The notes under the pieces were generated by a model. The model was not told the origin of the DNA. It searched no databases and was given only the letters and a program-made list of their open reading frames with translations. The position numbers and the translations under genes are program-made. From assembly GCA_937871825.1 (NCBI GenBank), contig CALMOK010000230.1, forward strand, positions 1 through 32,077: a stretch of DNA of 32,077 nt. Reading direction: 5' to 3'. Within the stretch, counting starts at the first letter, position 1. Every line of letters begins with the position of its first letter. Source of the DNA: an uncultured Alphaproteobacteria bacterium. GTDB lineage: Bacteria > Pseudomonadota > Alphaproteobacteria > Rhizobiales > Beijerinckiaceae. This document shows, in pieces, positions 18,678 through 27,370 of the stretch.

Positions 18678-19757
18678 TTGCGAACTGCAAGGGCAACAAT
18701 CAAAGACGTGGCGTTTCGCGCCGGTGTCTCGGCCTCGACGGTTTCCAACGTGATGCTTGGCCGCAAAGCCGCGACGCCGGAGGTTGCCGATCGCGTCCGC
18801 GAAGCCGCCCGCGCACTCAGCTACATTGCCGATCGTTCGGCGTCCCAGTTGCGCAGCGGCAAGGCCCGGATCATCACGGTTCTGGTTCCCAACCTGACGG
18901 ATCCGTTTTTCGCGTCGGTGATCGCCGAACTCGAGCGCCGGGCGCAGCTCGAAGGGTTCGACATCGTCGTCGCGAGTTCGAACGCCGACGAGGATATCGA
19001 GCGTACCCGTCTCGCCGCCCTGCTGTCCTGGCGTCCATCCGGCGTGGTGGTTGTTCCGCATCGCGACGATTTCCCCAATGGCGCGATGCTGGACGCGTTG
19101 AACCTGCCGTTTGTGGTGGTCGACCGCGCCGCTTCCGACCTTTCGGCCGATGCCGTGGTCACGGCCAACCACGAGGCGACGGCCGATGCCGCGGCCCATC
19201 TGCTCGATTACGGTCATCGGGACATCCTCGTCGTCACGTCGACGTTTCGGCTTGGCAACATCCGTCAGCGTTTCCAGGGCGTGGCGGACCGCTTCGCCGA
19301 GCGAGGGCTGCCGCCGCCGCCCTCGCTCCAAGTCGGACTCACGTTCGAGACCGTGGCCGAGCGCATGGCCGCCTGGTTGGCCGAGAACAAGAGGCCGACC
19401 GCCATCCTGACGGTTACCAACTTCGTGACGATGGGCGTTTTGGCTCACCTGTCGCAAGCCGGCTTGAGCGTTCCTCGGGATGTTTCCCTGGTGGGTTTCG
19501 ATGATTACCCGTGGATGCAGGCCTCGTCCCCAGCCTTGACGGTGATCCGCCAGGACGTGTTCGGCCTCGCGGCGGAAGCATGGAGCATTCTTCGCCGCAG
19601 GATGGATGGCGATGCTTCGCCTCCCTGCCGGACCACGATCCCGTGCCGGCTGATGCTGCGCGACTCGGTTCGCTCGATCGGGCCTGCCGTCCAGGCCCCG
19701 ATCGCGACGGCGCGCGGTCCGGTCAAACAAGTTCTGATCGAGGTTCCGCCGTTCTAG
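18678..19757 (+). CDS. LacI family transcriptional regulator
   Basis: ATIKDVAFRAGVSASTVSNVMLGRKAATPEVADRVREAARALSY; TTG start preceded by GGAGG. Confidence 0.95.
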   Translation: MRTARATIKDVAFRAGVSASTVSNVMLGRKAATPEVADRVREAARALSYIADRSASQLRSGKARIITVLVPNLTDPFFASVIAELERRAQLEGFDIVVASSNADEDIERTRLAALLSWRPSGVVVVPHRDDFPNGAMLDALNLPFVVVDRAASDLSADAVVTANHEATADAAAHLLDYGHRDILVVTSTFRLGNIRQRFQGVADRFAERGLPPPPSLQVGLTFETVAERMAAWLAENKRPTAILTVTNFVTMGVLAHLSQAGLSVPRDVSLVGFDDYPWMQASSPALTVIRQDVFGLAAEAWSILRRRMDGDASPPCRTTIPCRLMLRDSVRSIGPAVQAPIATARGPVKQVLIEVPPF

Positions 19758-19833
19758 GCGGGCCTCGGAGGGACCAGGACGGACGCGAGCCGGGGCGCCG
19801 TTCCAGGATAATCTGCCGGTGGGAGGATCTTCG

Positions 19834-21168
19834 ATGAAACATTGGATGCTTGCATCAATTTCCGCGCTCTCGCTCCTAGCGGCGAGCGGCGCGCGTGCGG
19901 AGGACATCGACTTCAAGGGCAAGCTCGGCAGCTATCCGTCCGGAACCCTGAAGGTGATCAGCGAAAGCGACCCTTACGTCGACGCCATCAAGGCCACCAA
20001 GGATGGGTTCACGGGACTGACCGGTGCCAAGGTGGACGTCGATGCCTATGGGTATGATGCGCTGCACGAGAAGGAATTGCTCGGCTGCTCGCAGAGTGAC
20101 AGTACCTACGACGTCATGCTGATCGACGGGATCTGGATCGGCGAGTTCGTCGAAGCGGGCTGCCTCGATCCGGCCGAGGACCGGATCGCGAAGGAAGACC
20201 CCAAGCTGATCGCCTGGAACGATTACACCCCCTCGGGCGCCGGCCAGGCCACGTGGGAAGACAAGCGCTACTGCCTGCCGGTCGCGATCTATTACGAGAT
20301 GCTGTTCTACCGGACCGATCTGTTCGACAAGGCCGGCCGCAACCCTCCCAAAACCTTCGACGAGGTCAAGGAAGCCGCCAAGTTCTTCACCAACAACAAG
20401 GACTTTCCCGGCGTGTCCGGTTACGCCATGAACAACCAGCGGGGCGCCGCGGCCGGTCAGCAATATTTCGAGTGGATCTTCAACGCCGGCGGCTCGCCCT
20501 GGAAAAGCAACGTCGTTGGCGCCAAGGATGCCTACGCCGACATGACCCCCACCCTGACCTCCCCGGAATCGGTCGCCCTGGTGCAGTTCTTCAAGGACAT
20601 GACCAAGTTCGGCCCGCCCGGCGTCGAGGCCTATGCCTGGGACGAGCGCGCCAACGCGTTCGCGGCCGGCAAGCTCGCCATGATCAATGACTGGTCGGTG
20701 CGCGCCCAGATCGCCAACGATCCGAAGAGCAGCCAGATCGCCGGCAAGTTCGCCAGCGCCCTCATGCCCTCTGTGTCCGGCAAGCCCGTGCCGCCGGTCG
20801 GGGGCTGGGTCATGTGCCTCAACGCGCACGGCAAGCAGAAGGACATGGCCTGGAACTTCATGAAGTGGTTCGCGAGCCCTCAGGTGCACAAGCAGTACAC
20901 GATGGCGGGGGGCACGGCGAGCCGCGTCAGCACGCTGCAGGACCCCGAGGTTCAGGCGAAGTTTCCCTGGACCAAGACGATCGACGAGTCACAGAAGACC
21001 GCCTGGACGGAGGTCCGCCCCCGCGTGACCGGCACCTTCCAGCTGATCGACACGGTCGGCGTCGACGTCAACAAGGCCATCATCGGCGAGCTCACGCCGC
21101 AAGCGGCCATGGACGATGCCAACGCCAAGGTCACCGACATGCTGAAAACCTCGGGCCTGATGAAGTAA
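19834..21168 (+). CDS. Sugar ABC transporter substrate-binding protein (family 1)
   Basis: Signal peptide MKHWMLASISALSLLAASGARA; extracellular solute-binding fold motifs; GGGAGG RBS. Confidence 0.93.
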   Translation: MKHWMLASISALSLLAASGARAEDIDFKGKLGSYPSGTLKVISESDPYVDAIKATKDGFTGLTGAKVDVDAYGYDALHEKELLGCSQSDSTYDVMLIDGIWIGEFVEAGCLDPAEDRIAKEDPKLIAWNDYTPSGAGQATWEDKRYCLPVAIYYEMLFYRTDLFDKAGRNPPKTFDEVKEAAKFFTNNKDFPGVSGYAMNNQRGAAAGQQYFEWIFNAGGSPWKSNVVGAKDAYADMTPTLTSPESVALVQFFKDMTKFGPPGVEAYAWDERANAFAAGKLAMINDWSVRAQIANDPKSSQIAGKFASALMPSVSGKPVPPVGGWVMCLNAHGKQKDMAWNFMKWFASPQVHKQYTMAGGTASRVSTLQDPEVQAKFPWTKTIDESQKTAWTEVRPRVTGTFQLIDTVGVDVNKAIIGELTPQAAMDDANAKVTDMLKTSGLMK

Positions 21169-21175
21169 TCCATCG

Positions 21176-21197
21176 GGGCGGGACGCCAGTCCCGCCC
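21176..21197 (+). other. Intercistronic stem-loop after substrate-binding protein gene
   Basis: GGGCGGGAC-GCCA-GTCCCGCCC, 9-bp perfect stem, 4-nt loop, no T-tract. Confidence 0.65.
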
Positions 21198-21275
21198 TCC
21201 TTGCTGCTCGACGCGCGACGTCACGGCCGACCCCGCGCTCCGGCTCGGTGACGGCGCGCGCTCAAGGATCCAGCC

Positions 21276-22211
21276 ATGCCGGCCCAAGCCACACTCGGAC
21301 GCGCGTACCCGGTCCGGCCAGCCCGCCGCACGTTTCTGCGCGCCAACGGGTTTCAGCAGGCCGCGATGATGCTGCCGACCTGCCTGTTCCTCGTCTTCCT
21401 GACGATCTACCCCTTCGTCTACTCGGTTTACCTCAGCCTTCACCAGGTGAAGCTGACGACGCTGAACCGCGCCGTCTTCGTCGGTCTGCGCAATTACACG
21501 AACCTGCTTACGGACGGGCTGTTCCTGCACGCCCTGCGCAACACGGCGGTGCTGGCCGTGTGCTCGATCACGCTGGAGATCCTGATCGGGTTCGCGGCCG
21601 CCAAGGTTTTCTTCGAACTGTCGCGCTGGCGCTTCGTGGTCGTGCTGCGCTCGCTTTACCTGCTTCCCATGATGGCGACGCCGCTCATCGTCGGCATGAT
21701 CGCGGCCTATGTCTTCAACCCGACCATCGGCATCGTGAACTACCTGATCGAGCTGCTCGGCGGCACGCCCGTTTCCTGGTTCGGCGAGCCCACCACGGCG
21801 ATGGCCGCCATGGTGCTCATCAACGTGTGGCAATGGTCGCCGTTCATGATGCTGCTCACCCTCGCGGCCCTCACTTCCATCCGGGATGACCTTTACGAGG
21901 CGGCCCGCGTCGACGGGGCCAAGTGGTACCACCTGGTCTGGTACATCGAGATCCCGTCGGTGCTGAACGTCGTGTTGCTGGGCGCCATCCTGCGCATCAT
22001 CGACGTGCTGCGCTTTTTCGACGTCGTGTACGTCACGACCCGCGGGGGGCCGGGCGACGCCACCATGGTGGTCACCCTCTACGCCTATCTCCAGGACTTC
22101 CAGTTCTTCCAGGTCGGCGTCGGGTCCGCCGCGGCGGTGCTGATCCTCGGGATCAGCATCGTGGTCACGACGTTCGCGGTCAAACTGCTGCGGGTGGTTG
22201 AAGATGCCTAA
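21276..22211 (+). CDS. Sugar ABC transporter permease (MalF-type)
   Basis: Polytopic; EAARVDGAKWYHLVWYIEIPSV (EAA loop). Confidence 0.93.
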   Translation: MPAQATLGRAYPVRPARRTFLRANGFQQAAMMLPTCLFLVFLTIYPFVYSVYLSLHQVKLTTLNRAVFVGLRNYTNLLTDGLFLHALRNTAVLAVCSITLEILIGFAAAKVFFELSRWRFVVVLRSLYLLPMMATPLIVGMIAAYVFNPTIGIVNYLIELLGGTPVSWFGEPTTAMAAMVLINVWQWSPFMMLLTLAALTSIRDDLYEAARVDGAKWYHLVWYIEIPSVLNVVLLGAILRIIDVLRFFDVVYVTTRGGPGDATMVVTLYAYLQDFQFFQVGVGSAAAVLILGISIVVTTFAVKLLRVVEDA

Positions 22212-23022
22212 GGTCCGCGCCAAGGACGTGGGGCTGCTCGCGGCGGCACTCGGCTTCGTTCTTTTCGCCGTCGCGCCGATCGCCTGGATGGCGCTCGGCG
22301 CGTTCAAGACGACCGCCGGGCTGATCTCGATCCCGCCCGTGTGGCCCGATTTCACCTATCTCGACAACTTCTCCCAGCTGCTCCGGGAGAATTACCCGTT
22401 CCTGCTGAATTCCATCGTGGTCACGTTGGGGGCGACCGTCCTGGCCATGGTCCTGTCGATCCCCATGGCGTTCGGACTGGTCAACTTCAAGCTGAGGGGC
22501 ACCAACGCGCTGGCCGACTGGATCCTGAGCACCCGCATGATGCCCCCCATCGCGGCGGCCGTCCCGCTGTTCGTGATCTTCCGCAACCTCGGTCTGCTCG
22601 ACAACGTGGTGGCGCTCATCATCGCCTACGCGGGCTTCAACATCCCGTTCGCCGTTTGGGTCTCCATGTCGTTCCTGCGCCGGGTACCGAAAGAAGTCCT
22701 CGAAGCCGCCCGGATGGATGGCTGCTCCTGGTTCCAGCTCCTCCTGCGGATCGCCCTTCCGCTCAGCATCAGCGGGATCGTCACGGTGGCCACCTTCGTT
22801 TTCATTTTCAGCTGGAACGAGTTCCTGCTCGCCCTTTTCCTCACGACCCGCGAAGCCCGGACCTTCCCGATCGTCGTGTCGTCATTCATCAGCACCGGCA
22901 AGGTTTATTGGGATCTGATCGCCGCCGCTTCCGTGATCCAAATCCTTCCGCCGGTCGTGTTCACACTTCTCATGCAGCGCCATATCGTTTCTGGCCTGAC
23001 CATGGGTGCGGTGAAGGACTGA
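22204..23022 (+). CDS. Sugar ABC transporter permease (MalG-type)
   Basis: Polytopic; EAARMDGCSWFQLLLRIALPLS (EAA loop); 8-nt overlap with upstream permease. Confidence 0.93.
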   Translation: MPKVRAKDVGLLAAALGFVLFAVAPIAWMALGAFKTTAGLISIPPVWPDFTYLDNFSQLLRENYPFLLNSIVVTLGATVLAMVLSIPMAFGLVNFKLRGTNALADWILSTRMMPPIAAAVPLFVIFRNLGLLDNVVALIIAYAGFNIPFAVWVSMSFLRRVPKEVLEAARMDGCSWFQLLLRIALPLSISGIVTVATFVFIFSWNEFLLALFLTTREARTFPIVVSSFISTGKVYWDLIAAASVIQILPPVVFTLLMQRHIVSGLTMGAVKD

Positions 23023-23071
23023 ACGGCGAGCAAAGGCTCGGCGGGCCGGATCAACAGGAACGGAGCGAACG

Positions 23072-23965
23072 ATGAACAAACTCGGTGTCCACGCGCTGGT
23101 GTGGGAAAAGGGCTGGAGCCACGATGAATGTGCCCGCGCCATCGCCAACTCGGCGGCGGTCGGCTACGACCTGATCGAGATCCCGGCGCTCGATCCGCGT
23201 TCGATCGACACGGCCTTCACCGTCAAGCAACTGCAGAAGGCGGGAATCGGGGCAACGTCGTCGATGGGTCTCGACGCCGACACGGATATTTCCAGCAACG
23301 ACCGCGACAAGGAAAAGCGCGGACAGGCGCGGCTCGAGGACGCCGTTTCCGTGATCCGCGACCTTGGCGCCACGCACATGTGCGGCATCCTCGAATCCGC
23401 CTTCCAGAAGTATGCGGCGCCGACCACCCCGGAAGGTGTGAAGCGATCCTGCGAGATCCTGGCGCGGGTCGCCGAGAAGGCGGCCGCGAGCCACATCACG
23501 CTGGGGCTGGAGGTGGTCAACCGCTACGAATCGAACATCCTCAACACGGCGAGCCAGGGCGTGGAAATGTGCAGGCGCATCGGCGCGCCAAACGTGAAGG
23601 TCCACCTCGACGTGTATCACATGAACATCGAGGAATCGGACATCGGCCAGGCCATCATCGAGACCGGGGACGACCTGGGCTATTTCCACACGGGCGACTC
23701 GCACCGGGGCTACATGGGTTCGGGCTCGATCGACCTCGCGGGCGTGTTCCGGGCCCTGGTCAAGGCCAACTACCAGGGCCCGATCACCTTTGAGTCGTTC
23801 TCCTCCCGGGTGGTGGGCCAGCCGCTCGAAGGAATTCTGGGAATTTGGCGCAACCTTTGGGAGGACAGCCACGACCTCGCCGCCCATGCGCTGAGCTACA
23901 CCAAGGTGCAGCTCAAAGCCGCGCATGAAGCCCAGAATCAAGCGAAACGCAGCCGTCTCGTATGA
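23072..23965 (+). CDS. Sugar isomerase/epimerase (D-tagatose/D-psicose 3-epimerase-like TIM barrel)
   Basis: LGLEVVNRYESNILNT, KVHLDVYHMNIEE, YFHTGDSHRGYMGSGSID, ITFESFSS metal/catalytic motifs. Confidence 0.88.
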   Translation: MNKLGVHALVWEKGWSHDECARAIANSAAVGYDLIEIPALDPRSIDTAFTVKQLQKAGIGATSSMGLDADTDISSNDRDKEKRGQARLEDAVSVIRDLGATHMCGILESAFQKYAAPTTPEGVKRSCEILARVAEKAAASHITLGLEVVNRYESNILNTASQGVEMCRRIGAPNVKVHLDVYHMNIEESDIGQAIIETGDDLGYFHTGDSHRGYMGSGSIDLAGVFRALVKANYQGPITFESFSSRVVGQPLEGILGIWRNLWEDSHDLAAHALSYTKVQLKAAHEAQNQAKRSRLV

Positions 23966-24057
23966 TCACGGTTGCGGACAATCGGCCCAGTTCGGGTCTC
24001 GATGGACACAACGGTGATGGACTGTGACCTGAGGTCCGTTCCTCGACACCCTGCCGT

Positions 24058-24112
24058 CCGTGCTCCGGTGGATCGTGGCCGACCGCGGCGACGCCGATCC
24101 ACCGGAGCACGG
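24058..24112. terminator. Large perfect inverted repeat (18-bp stem, 19-nt loop), possible bidirectional terminator
   Basis: CCGTGCTCCGGTGGATCG ... CGATCCACCGGAGCACGG between convergent units; weak T-tract. Confidence 0.5.
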
Positions 24113-24206
24113 TTTAGCCTTCCCGCTGGCGGGTGCGTCGCGGGAGGAGGCCCTGAGCACGGTTATGCTTCCCCGACCAGACGGCTACTCGTCCGATCGC
24201 ATTCCA

Positions 24207-24431
24207 TTACTGTGACGGTGCTTCTTCCTTCTGCATGGCATCGCCCTTCGTCATGCCGTCCTTGTGCATCTTCATGTCGTCCTTCTTCATGTCGTCCTTC
24301 TTGGTCATGCCGTCCTTTTTGGCCATGCTGTCCTTCTTGGGCATGGCGTCGTCGGCATGAGCTATGGGGGCGAGCGCGGTGCCGAGCCCGAGGGCGAGCG
24401 TGGCGCAGGCGAGAGCGTGGGAAATCTTCAT
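24207..24431 (-). CDS. mrpX: Secreted Met/Lys/Asp-rich pentapeptide MXKDX repeat protein (MrpX-like)
   Basis: MKISHALACATLALGLGTALAPIAHA signal peptide; mature DDAMPKKDSMAKKDGMTKKDDMKKDDMKMHKDGMTKGDAMQKEEAPSQ, 8 Met in 48 aa, no Cys. Confidence 0.8.
   Translation of the reverse strand: MKISHALACATLALGLGTALAPIAHADDAMPKKDSMAKKDGMTKKDDMKKDDMKMHKDGMTKGDAMQKEEAPSQ
24252..24346 (-). repeat. 15-18 nt tandem coding repeats (CATGTCGTCCTTCTT family) encoding MxKKD units
   Basis: Direct reading of catgccgtccttgtg/catgtcgtccttctt x2/catgccgtccttttt/catgctgtccttctt. Confidence 0.8.
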
Positions 24432-24501
24432 GGAATCGAGTCCTGGATAAGGAGGGCCGTCGCGGCCTATGTCGAAGGACGAAGCTGCCCTTCGACACCT
24501 G

Positions 24502-24527
24502 TTCGCTTCGACACCGGTCGGCGTTAC
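24502..24527 (-). promoter_or_regulatory. SigF-type ECF promoter GTAACG-N16-CGAA upstream of mrpX-like gene
   Basis: Minus strand GTAACG CCGACCGGTGTCGAAG CGAA. Confidence 0.75.
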
Positions 24528-25189
24528 AGGCGCGGGAGAGAAGGTTTCGGCGACAGCACCCACCCACCCATGGCCCTGTTGGCCAACACGACGAGGCTCA
24601 CCGCCACGACGTGCACGAGCATGTCGATCGCACTAGCGTCGTAGGGGTGGAACAAGGTGAGGAGCGTGGCGGCCGCCGCCGAGACCGCGAGCCCCCCGAC
24701 CGCCGCCGTGAGGCCGGGACGCAGCGGGCAAGCGCGCCGGATCATCATCACGGTCACGATTGAGAGGGGGATCGACAGGCCGACGATGAAGCTGAAGCAG
24801 TCGCCCGTGTCGCGCATGGTCGCCGGATGCATGTCGGGGATAACCCAATGCCGCAGGCAGCCGAGCCCGGTCGCGCCGATCCACAGGGCGAGGCCGGGTA
24901 TCGGCAGCAGCGCCCAGGCCGGATGACGGTCCGGCAGGCTGAGCTCAAAGGTCGCGACGGCGGCCAGGATCGCCGTCAAGGCGGCGCCGGCGACCGCCAT
25001 CCACATGTCGGGAACCGAAGCCAGGCGGTGCGCGATGGCGTCGAGCTTGGCAAAGCAGGCCAGGACGAGTCCGAGGCCGGCCACGATGCCGAGCCACGTC
25101 CCGGTCCGGACGAGCGGACCCGGCAAACGGCGCACAGGGCGCAGGCTGGCCCCGAGCTGGCCGATGAGGTCGTCGAGAGGCAGGCTCAT
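24524..25189 (-). CDS. nrsF: NrsF-like (DUF1109) membrane anti-sigma factor
   Basis: Six-TM-like protein next to ECF sigma; GLGCLRHWVIPDMHPATMRDTGDCFSFIVGLSIPL with Cys pair; ATGA overlap with sigma gene. Confidence 0.85.
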   Translation of the reverse strand: MSLPLDDLIGQLGASLRPVRRLPGPLVRTGTWLGIVAGLGLVLACFAKLDAIAHRLASVPDMWMAVAGAALTAILAAVATFELSLPDRHPAWALLPIPGLALWIGATGLGCLRHWVIPDMHPATMRDTGDCFSFIVGLSIPLSIVTVMMIRRACPLRPGLTAAVGGLAVSAAAATLLTLFHPYDASAIDMLVHVVAVSLVVLANRAMGGWVLSPKPSLPRL

Positions 25190-25773
25190 TCGACGTTTCC
25201 GCCAAAGCGGGTCCGCAGCGTCCGGAGCGCCCGATGCATGTTCACCTTGAGCGCACCCGTTGTCTTGCCCGTGGAACGCGCGGCTTCATCGAGCGACAGC
25301 TGCCGCATGGCCAGCAGCTCGATGGCCTCGCGCTGGCCGGCGGGCAACTCGTCCACGGCGATGCGAACCAAAGCCCCTCGCATATCCGCCGTGCCTTCCT
25401 CATGCCATGTCGCCGTCGCGTCCGCGTGGTTCTCGTAATCGATCGGCGCGTAAACTTCCCGCTTGTCACGTCGGCCATGGCGCCGCAGCGCGTCGATCGA
25501 TCGGCGTTGCGCGATGGCGGCCAGCCAAGCCGAGAAACTCCGCAGGGGGTCGTAGGTCTGCAGCGCCCGATGCACGGTGAGCAACACGTCCTGGACGACG
25601 TCGTCGACGGTGTCGGGATGCACCCTCTGGGACCGCGCCACGCGACGGATCAAAGGTACGCAGTCCCGTAACAGGCGCTCATAGGCCACGCGATTGCCGC
25701 CCTGGGCCGCCACCATCAGGCGACCCCAGGCCGCGTCTAGCTCCGCCGCCCGCTGTTCCGCGCCTGGTGTCAT
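25186..25773 (-). CDS. sigF: ECF RNA polymerase sigma factor, SigF type
   Basis: DTVDDVVQDVLLTVHRALQTYDPLRSFSAWLAAIAQRRSIDALRR (sigma2); LPAGQREAIELLAMRQLSLDEAARSTGKTTGALKVNMHRALRTLR (sigma4). Confidence 0.93.
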   Translation of the reverse strand: MTPGAEQRAAELDAAWGRLMVAAQGGNRVAYERLLRDCVPLIRRVARSQRVHPDTVDDVVQDVLLTVHRALQTYDPLRSFSAWLAAIAQRRSIDALRRHGRRDKREVYAPIDYENHADATATWHEEGTADMRGALVRIAVDELPAGQREAIELLAMRQLSLDEAARSTGKTTGALKVNMHRALRTLRTRFGGNVE

Positions 25774-25859
25774 CAAGCCCGCGCCCGACGCTCTCCCGTG
25801 TCGATGTCGGGCGTGACGATAGACGCGCGGGAGGCCGATGCCAAGCCTGAGGATGCGGC

Positions 25860-26621
25860 TCAGGAACCGCTGAACCAATTGTAGCCCTGGTCTTCCCAGT
25901 AGCCACCGGGATAGTCGTTGGTGACGAACAGCGCCGCGATGTGCTTGGGGTTCTTGAAGCCGAGCTTGGTCGGCACCCGCAGCTTCATCGGATAGCCGTA
26001 TTTCGGCGGCAGCTCGGCGCCGTCGTAGTCGAGGGCCAGGATCGTCTGCGGGTGCCGGGCCGTCGCCATGTCGATCGAGGAATAATAATCGTCCGCGCAT
26101 TTGAAGCCGACGTAGCGGGCCCGGCGGTCGGCGCCGATCCGGTCGAGGAAGACATGGAACGGCACGCCGCTCCAACGTCCGATGGCGCTCCATCCCTCGA
26201 CGCAGATGTGACGCGTGATCTGGTCCTCCTGCGGCAGGGCGCGCAGGTCCGCGACCGTCCAGGACCGCCGGTCGTCCACGAGGCCCGAGACTTCGAGCCG
26301 GTAGGTGGCGCCATCGACGTTTCGGACCTCGTCCTCGTCGTAATAGGCGTTGAACGGGAACGGCCGGGTGATCTCGGCCTCCGTGTAGGTCGGCGCCAGC
26401 CGGTTGGGGTCGAAGAGCGCCGCCTGAACGCGGTCGTTCCAGCGCGACATGGTTTCGAGCGCCCGGGTGACGTGGGTGTCGTCGGCGACTTTGCAGCCGG
26501 AAAGCAGCGTCAGGGCACCCAGCGACAGACCCTGCTTGAGGAACAGGCGGCGTTCAAGGGAACGCAACTCCAGCTCGACACCCTTGAGCGACGCGGGACG
26601 GGGGCGGAAAGGCAGGCGCAT
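25860..26621 (-). CDS. Molybdopterin-dependent oxidoreductase (SUOX fold, YedY1/MsrP-like), Tat-exported probable lipoprotein
   Basis: ERRLFLKQGLSLGALTLLSGC signal; ITRHICVEGWSAIGRWSGVPF (Mo-ligating Cys region); FKCADDYYSSIDMATA; GYPMKLRVPTKLGFKNPKHI. Confidence 0.92.
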   Translation of the reverse strand: MRLPFRPRPASLKGVELELRSLERRLFLKQGLSLGALTLLSGCKVADDTHVTRALETMSRWNDRVQAALFDPNRLAPTYTEAEITRPFPFNAYYDEDEVRNVDGATYRLEVSGLVDDRRSWTVADLRALPQEDQITRHICVEGWSAIGRWSGVPFHVFLDRIGADRRARYVGFKCADDYYSSIDMATARHPQTILALDYDGAELPPKYGYPMKLRVPTKLGFKNPKHIAALFVTNDYPGGYWEDQGYNWFSGS

Positions 26622-27286
26622 CAGCCGATCCCCCCTTCGCGCGCCGGCCATGCGCGTCCGGTGATCATCGGCGGCAGGGTTCTCGGGACGAGCACCACCA
26701 GGGCGATGTGCACGGCCAGGAAACCGACGATGCCGCTCATGGCGAGAAAGTGGACGCGCCGCGCCGCCTCGTAGCCGCCCAGCAAGGCGGTGAGCGGGTG
26801 CAATTGCACGGGCTTCCAGATCGCCAGCCCCGACAGGATGACGGTCGCAAGGCAGATGAGCACCGCGATGTAGAGCAGCCGCTGCACGGCGTTGTAGGCG
26901 CCGGGGGCGTGCGGCAGGCGGAACGTCGCCGCCAGCCAAAGATCCCGGGCAACCGCGCGAACCGTCACGGGCAGGAAATCGCGTCGGAAGTGACCCGACG
27001 CGAAACCATACGCCAGGTAGACGAGCCCGTTCGTCACCAGCAGCCACATGCCGGCGAAATGCCATTGCAGGGCGCCGCCGAGCCAGCCGCCCAGCGTGAG
27101 CGATTCCGGAAACGTGAACGGCAAAAACGGGGAAGCGTCGTAGATCCGCCAACCGCTCGCCACCATGACCAGCACGGCCGCGGCGTTCAGCCAATGCGTC
27201 AGCCGGACCACGAGCGGGTGCAGGACGGGCCGGGATGGCCCTGCGGCATCATGGGGTGGCATTACCCTGGCAGGCATCATGGTCAT
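26621..27286 (-). CDS. Cytochrome b561-like membrane subunit (YedZ1-like partner)
   Basis: RLTHWLNAAAVLVMVASGWRIY, QWHFAGMWLL, RRVHFLAMSGIVGFLAVHIALVVL (heme His); 1-nt stop/start overlap with Mo enzyme. Confidence 0.88.
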   Translation of the reverse strand: MTMMPARVMPPHDAAGPSRPVLHPLVVRLTHWLNAAAVLVMVASGWRIYDASPFLPFTFPESLTLGGWLGGALQWHFAGMWLLVTNGLVYLAYGFASGHFRRDFLPVTVRAVARDLWLAATFRLPHAPGAYNAVQRLLYIAVLICLATVILSGLAIWKPVQLHPLTALLGGYEAARRVHFLAMSGIVGFLAVHIALVVLVPRTLPPMITGRAWPAREGGIG

Positions 27287-27337
27287 GCGTCGTCCGTTCC
27301 AGGCTGTGACGGTCGAAGTCGGCGCGTCTCCCTCGTC

Positions 27338-27363
27338 TTCGCCGCATCAGGGCCGGACGTTAC
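27338..27363 (-). promoter_or_regulatory. SigF-type ECF promoter GTAACG-N16-CGAA upstream of cytochrome b/Mo enzyme operon
   Basis: Minus strand GTAACG TCCGGCCCTGATGCGG CGAA. Confidence 0.78.
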
Positions 27364-27370
27364 AGCGATC

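Noticed and set aside
20952-22355. 467-aa minus-strand ORF opposite ABC permease genes
   Set aside because: Antisense shadow with His/Asp/Gln-rich composition; the permease frame has EAA motifs.
24252-24346. Short tandem repeats considered as CRISPR or VNTR
   Set aside because: They are 15-18 nt in-frame codon repeats encoding MXKDX pentapeptides, without spacers.
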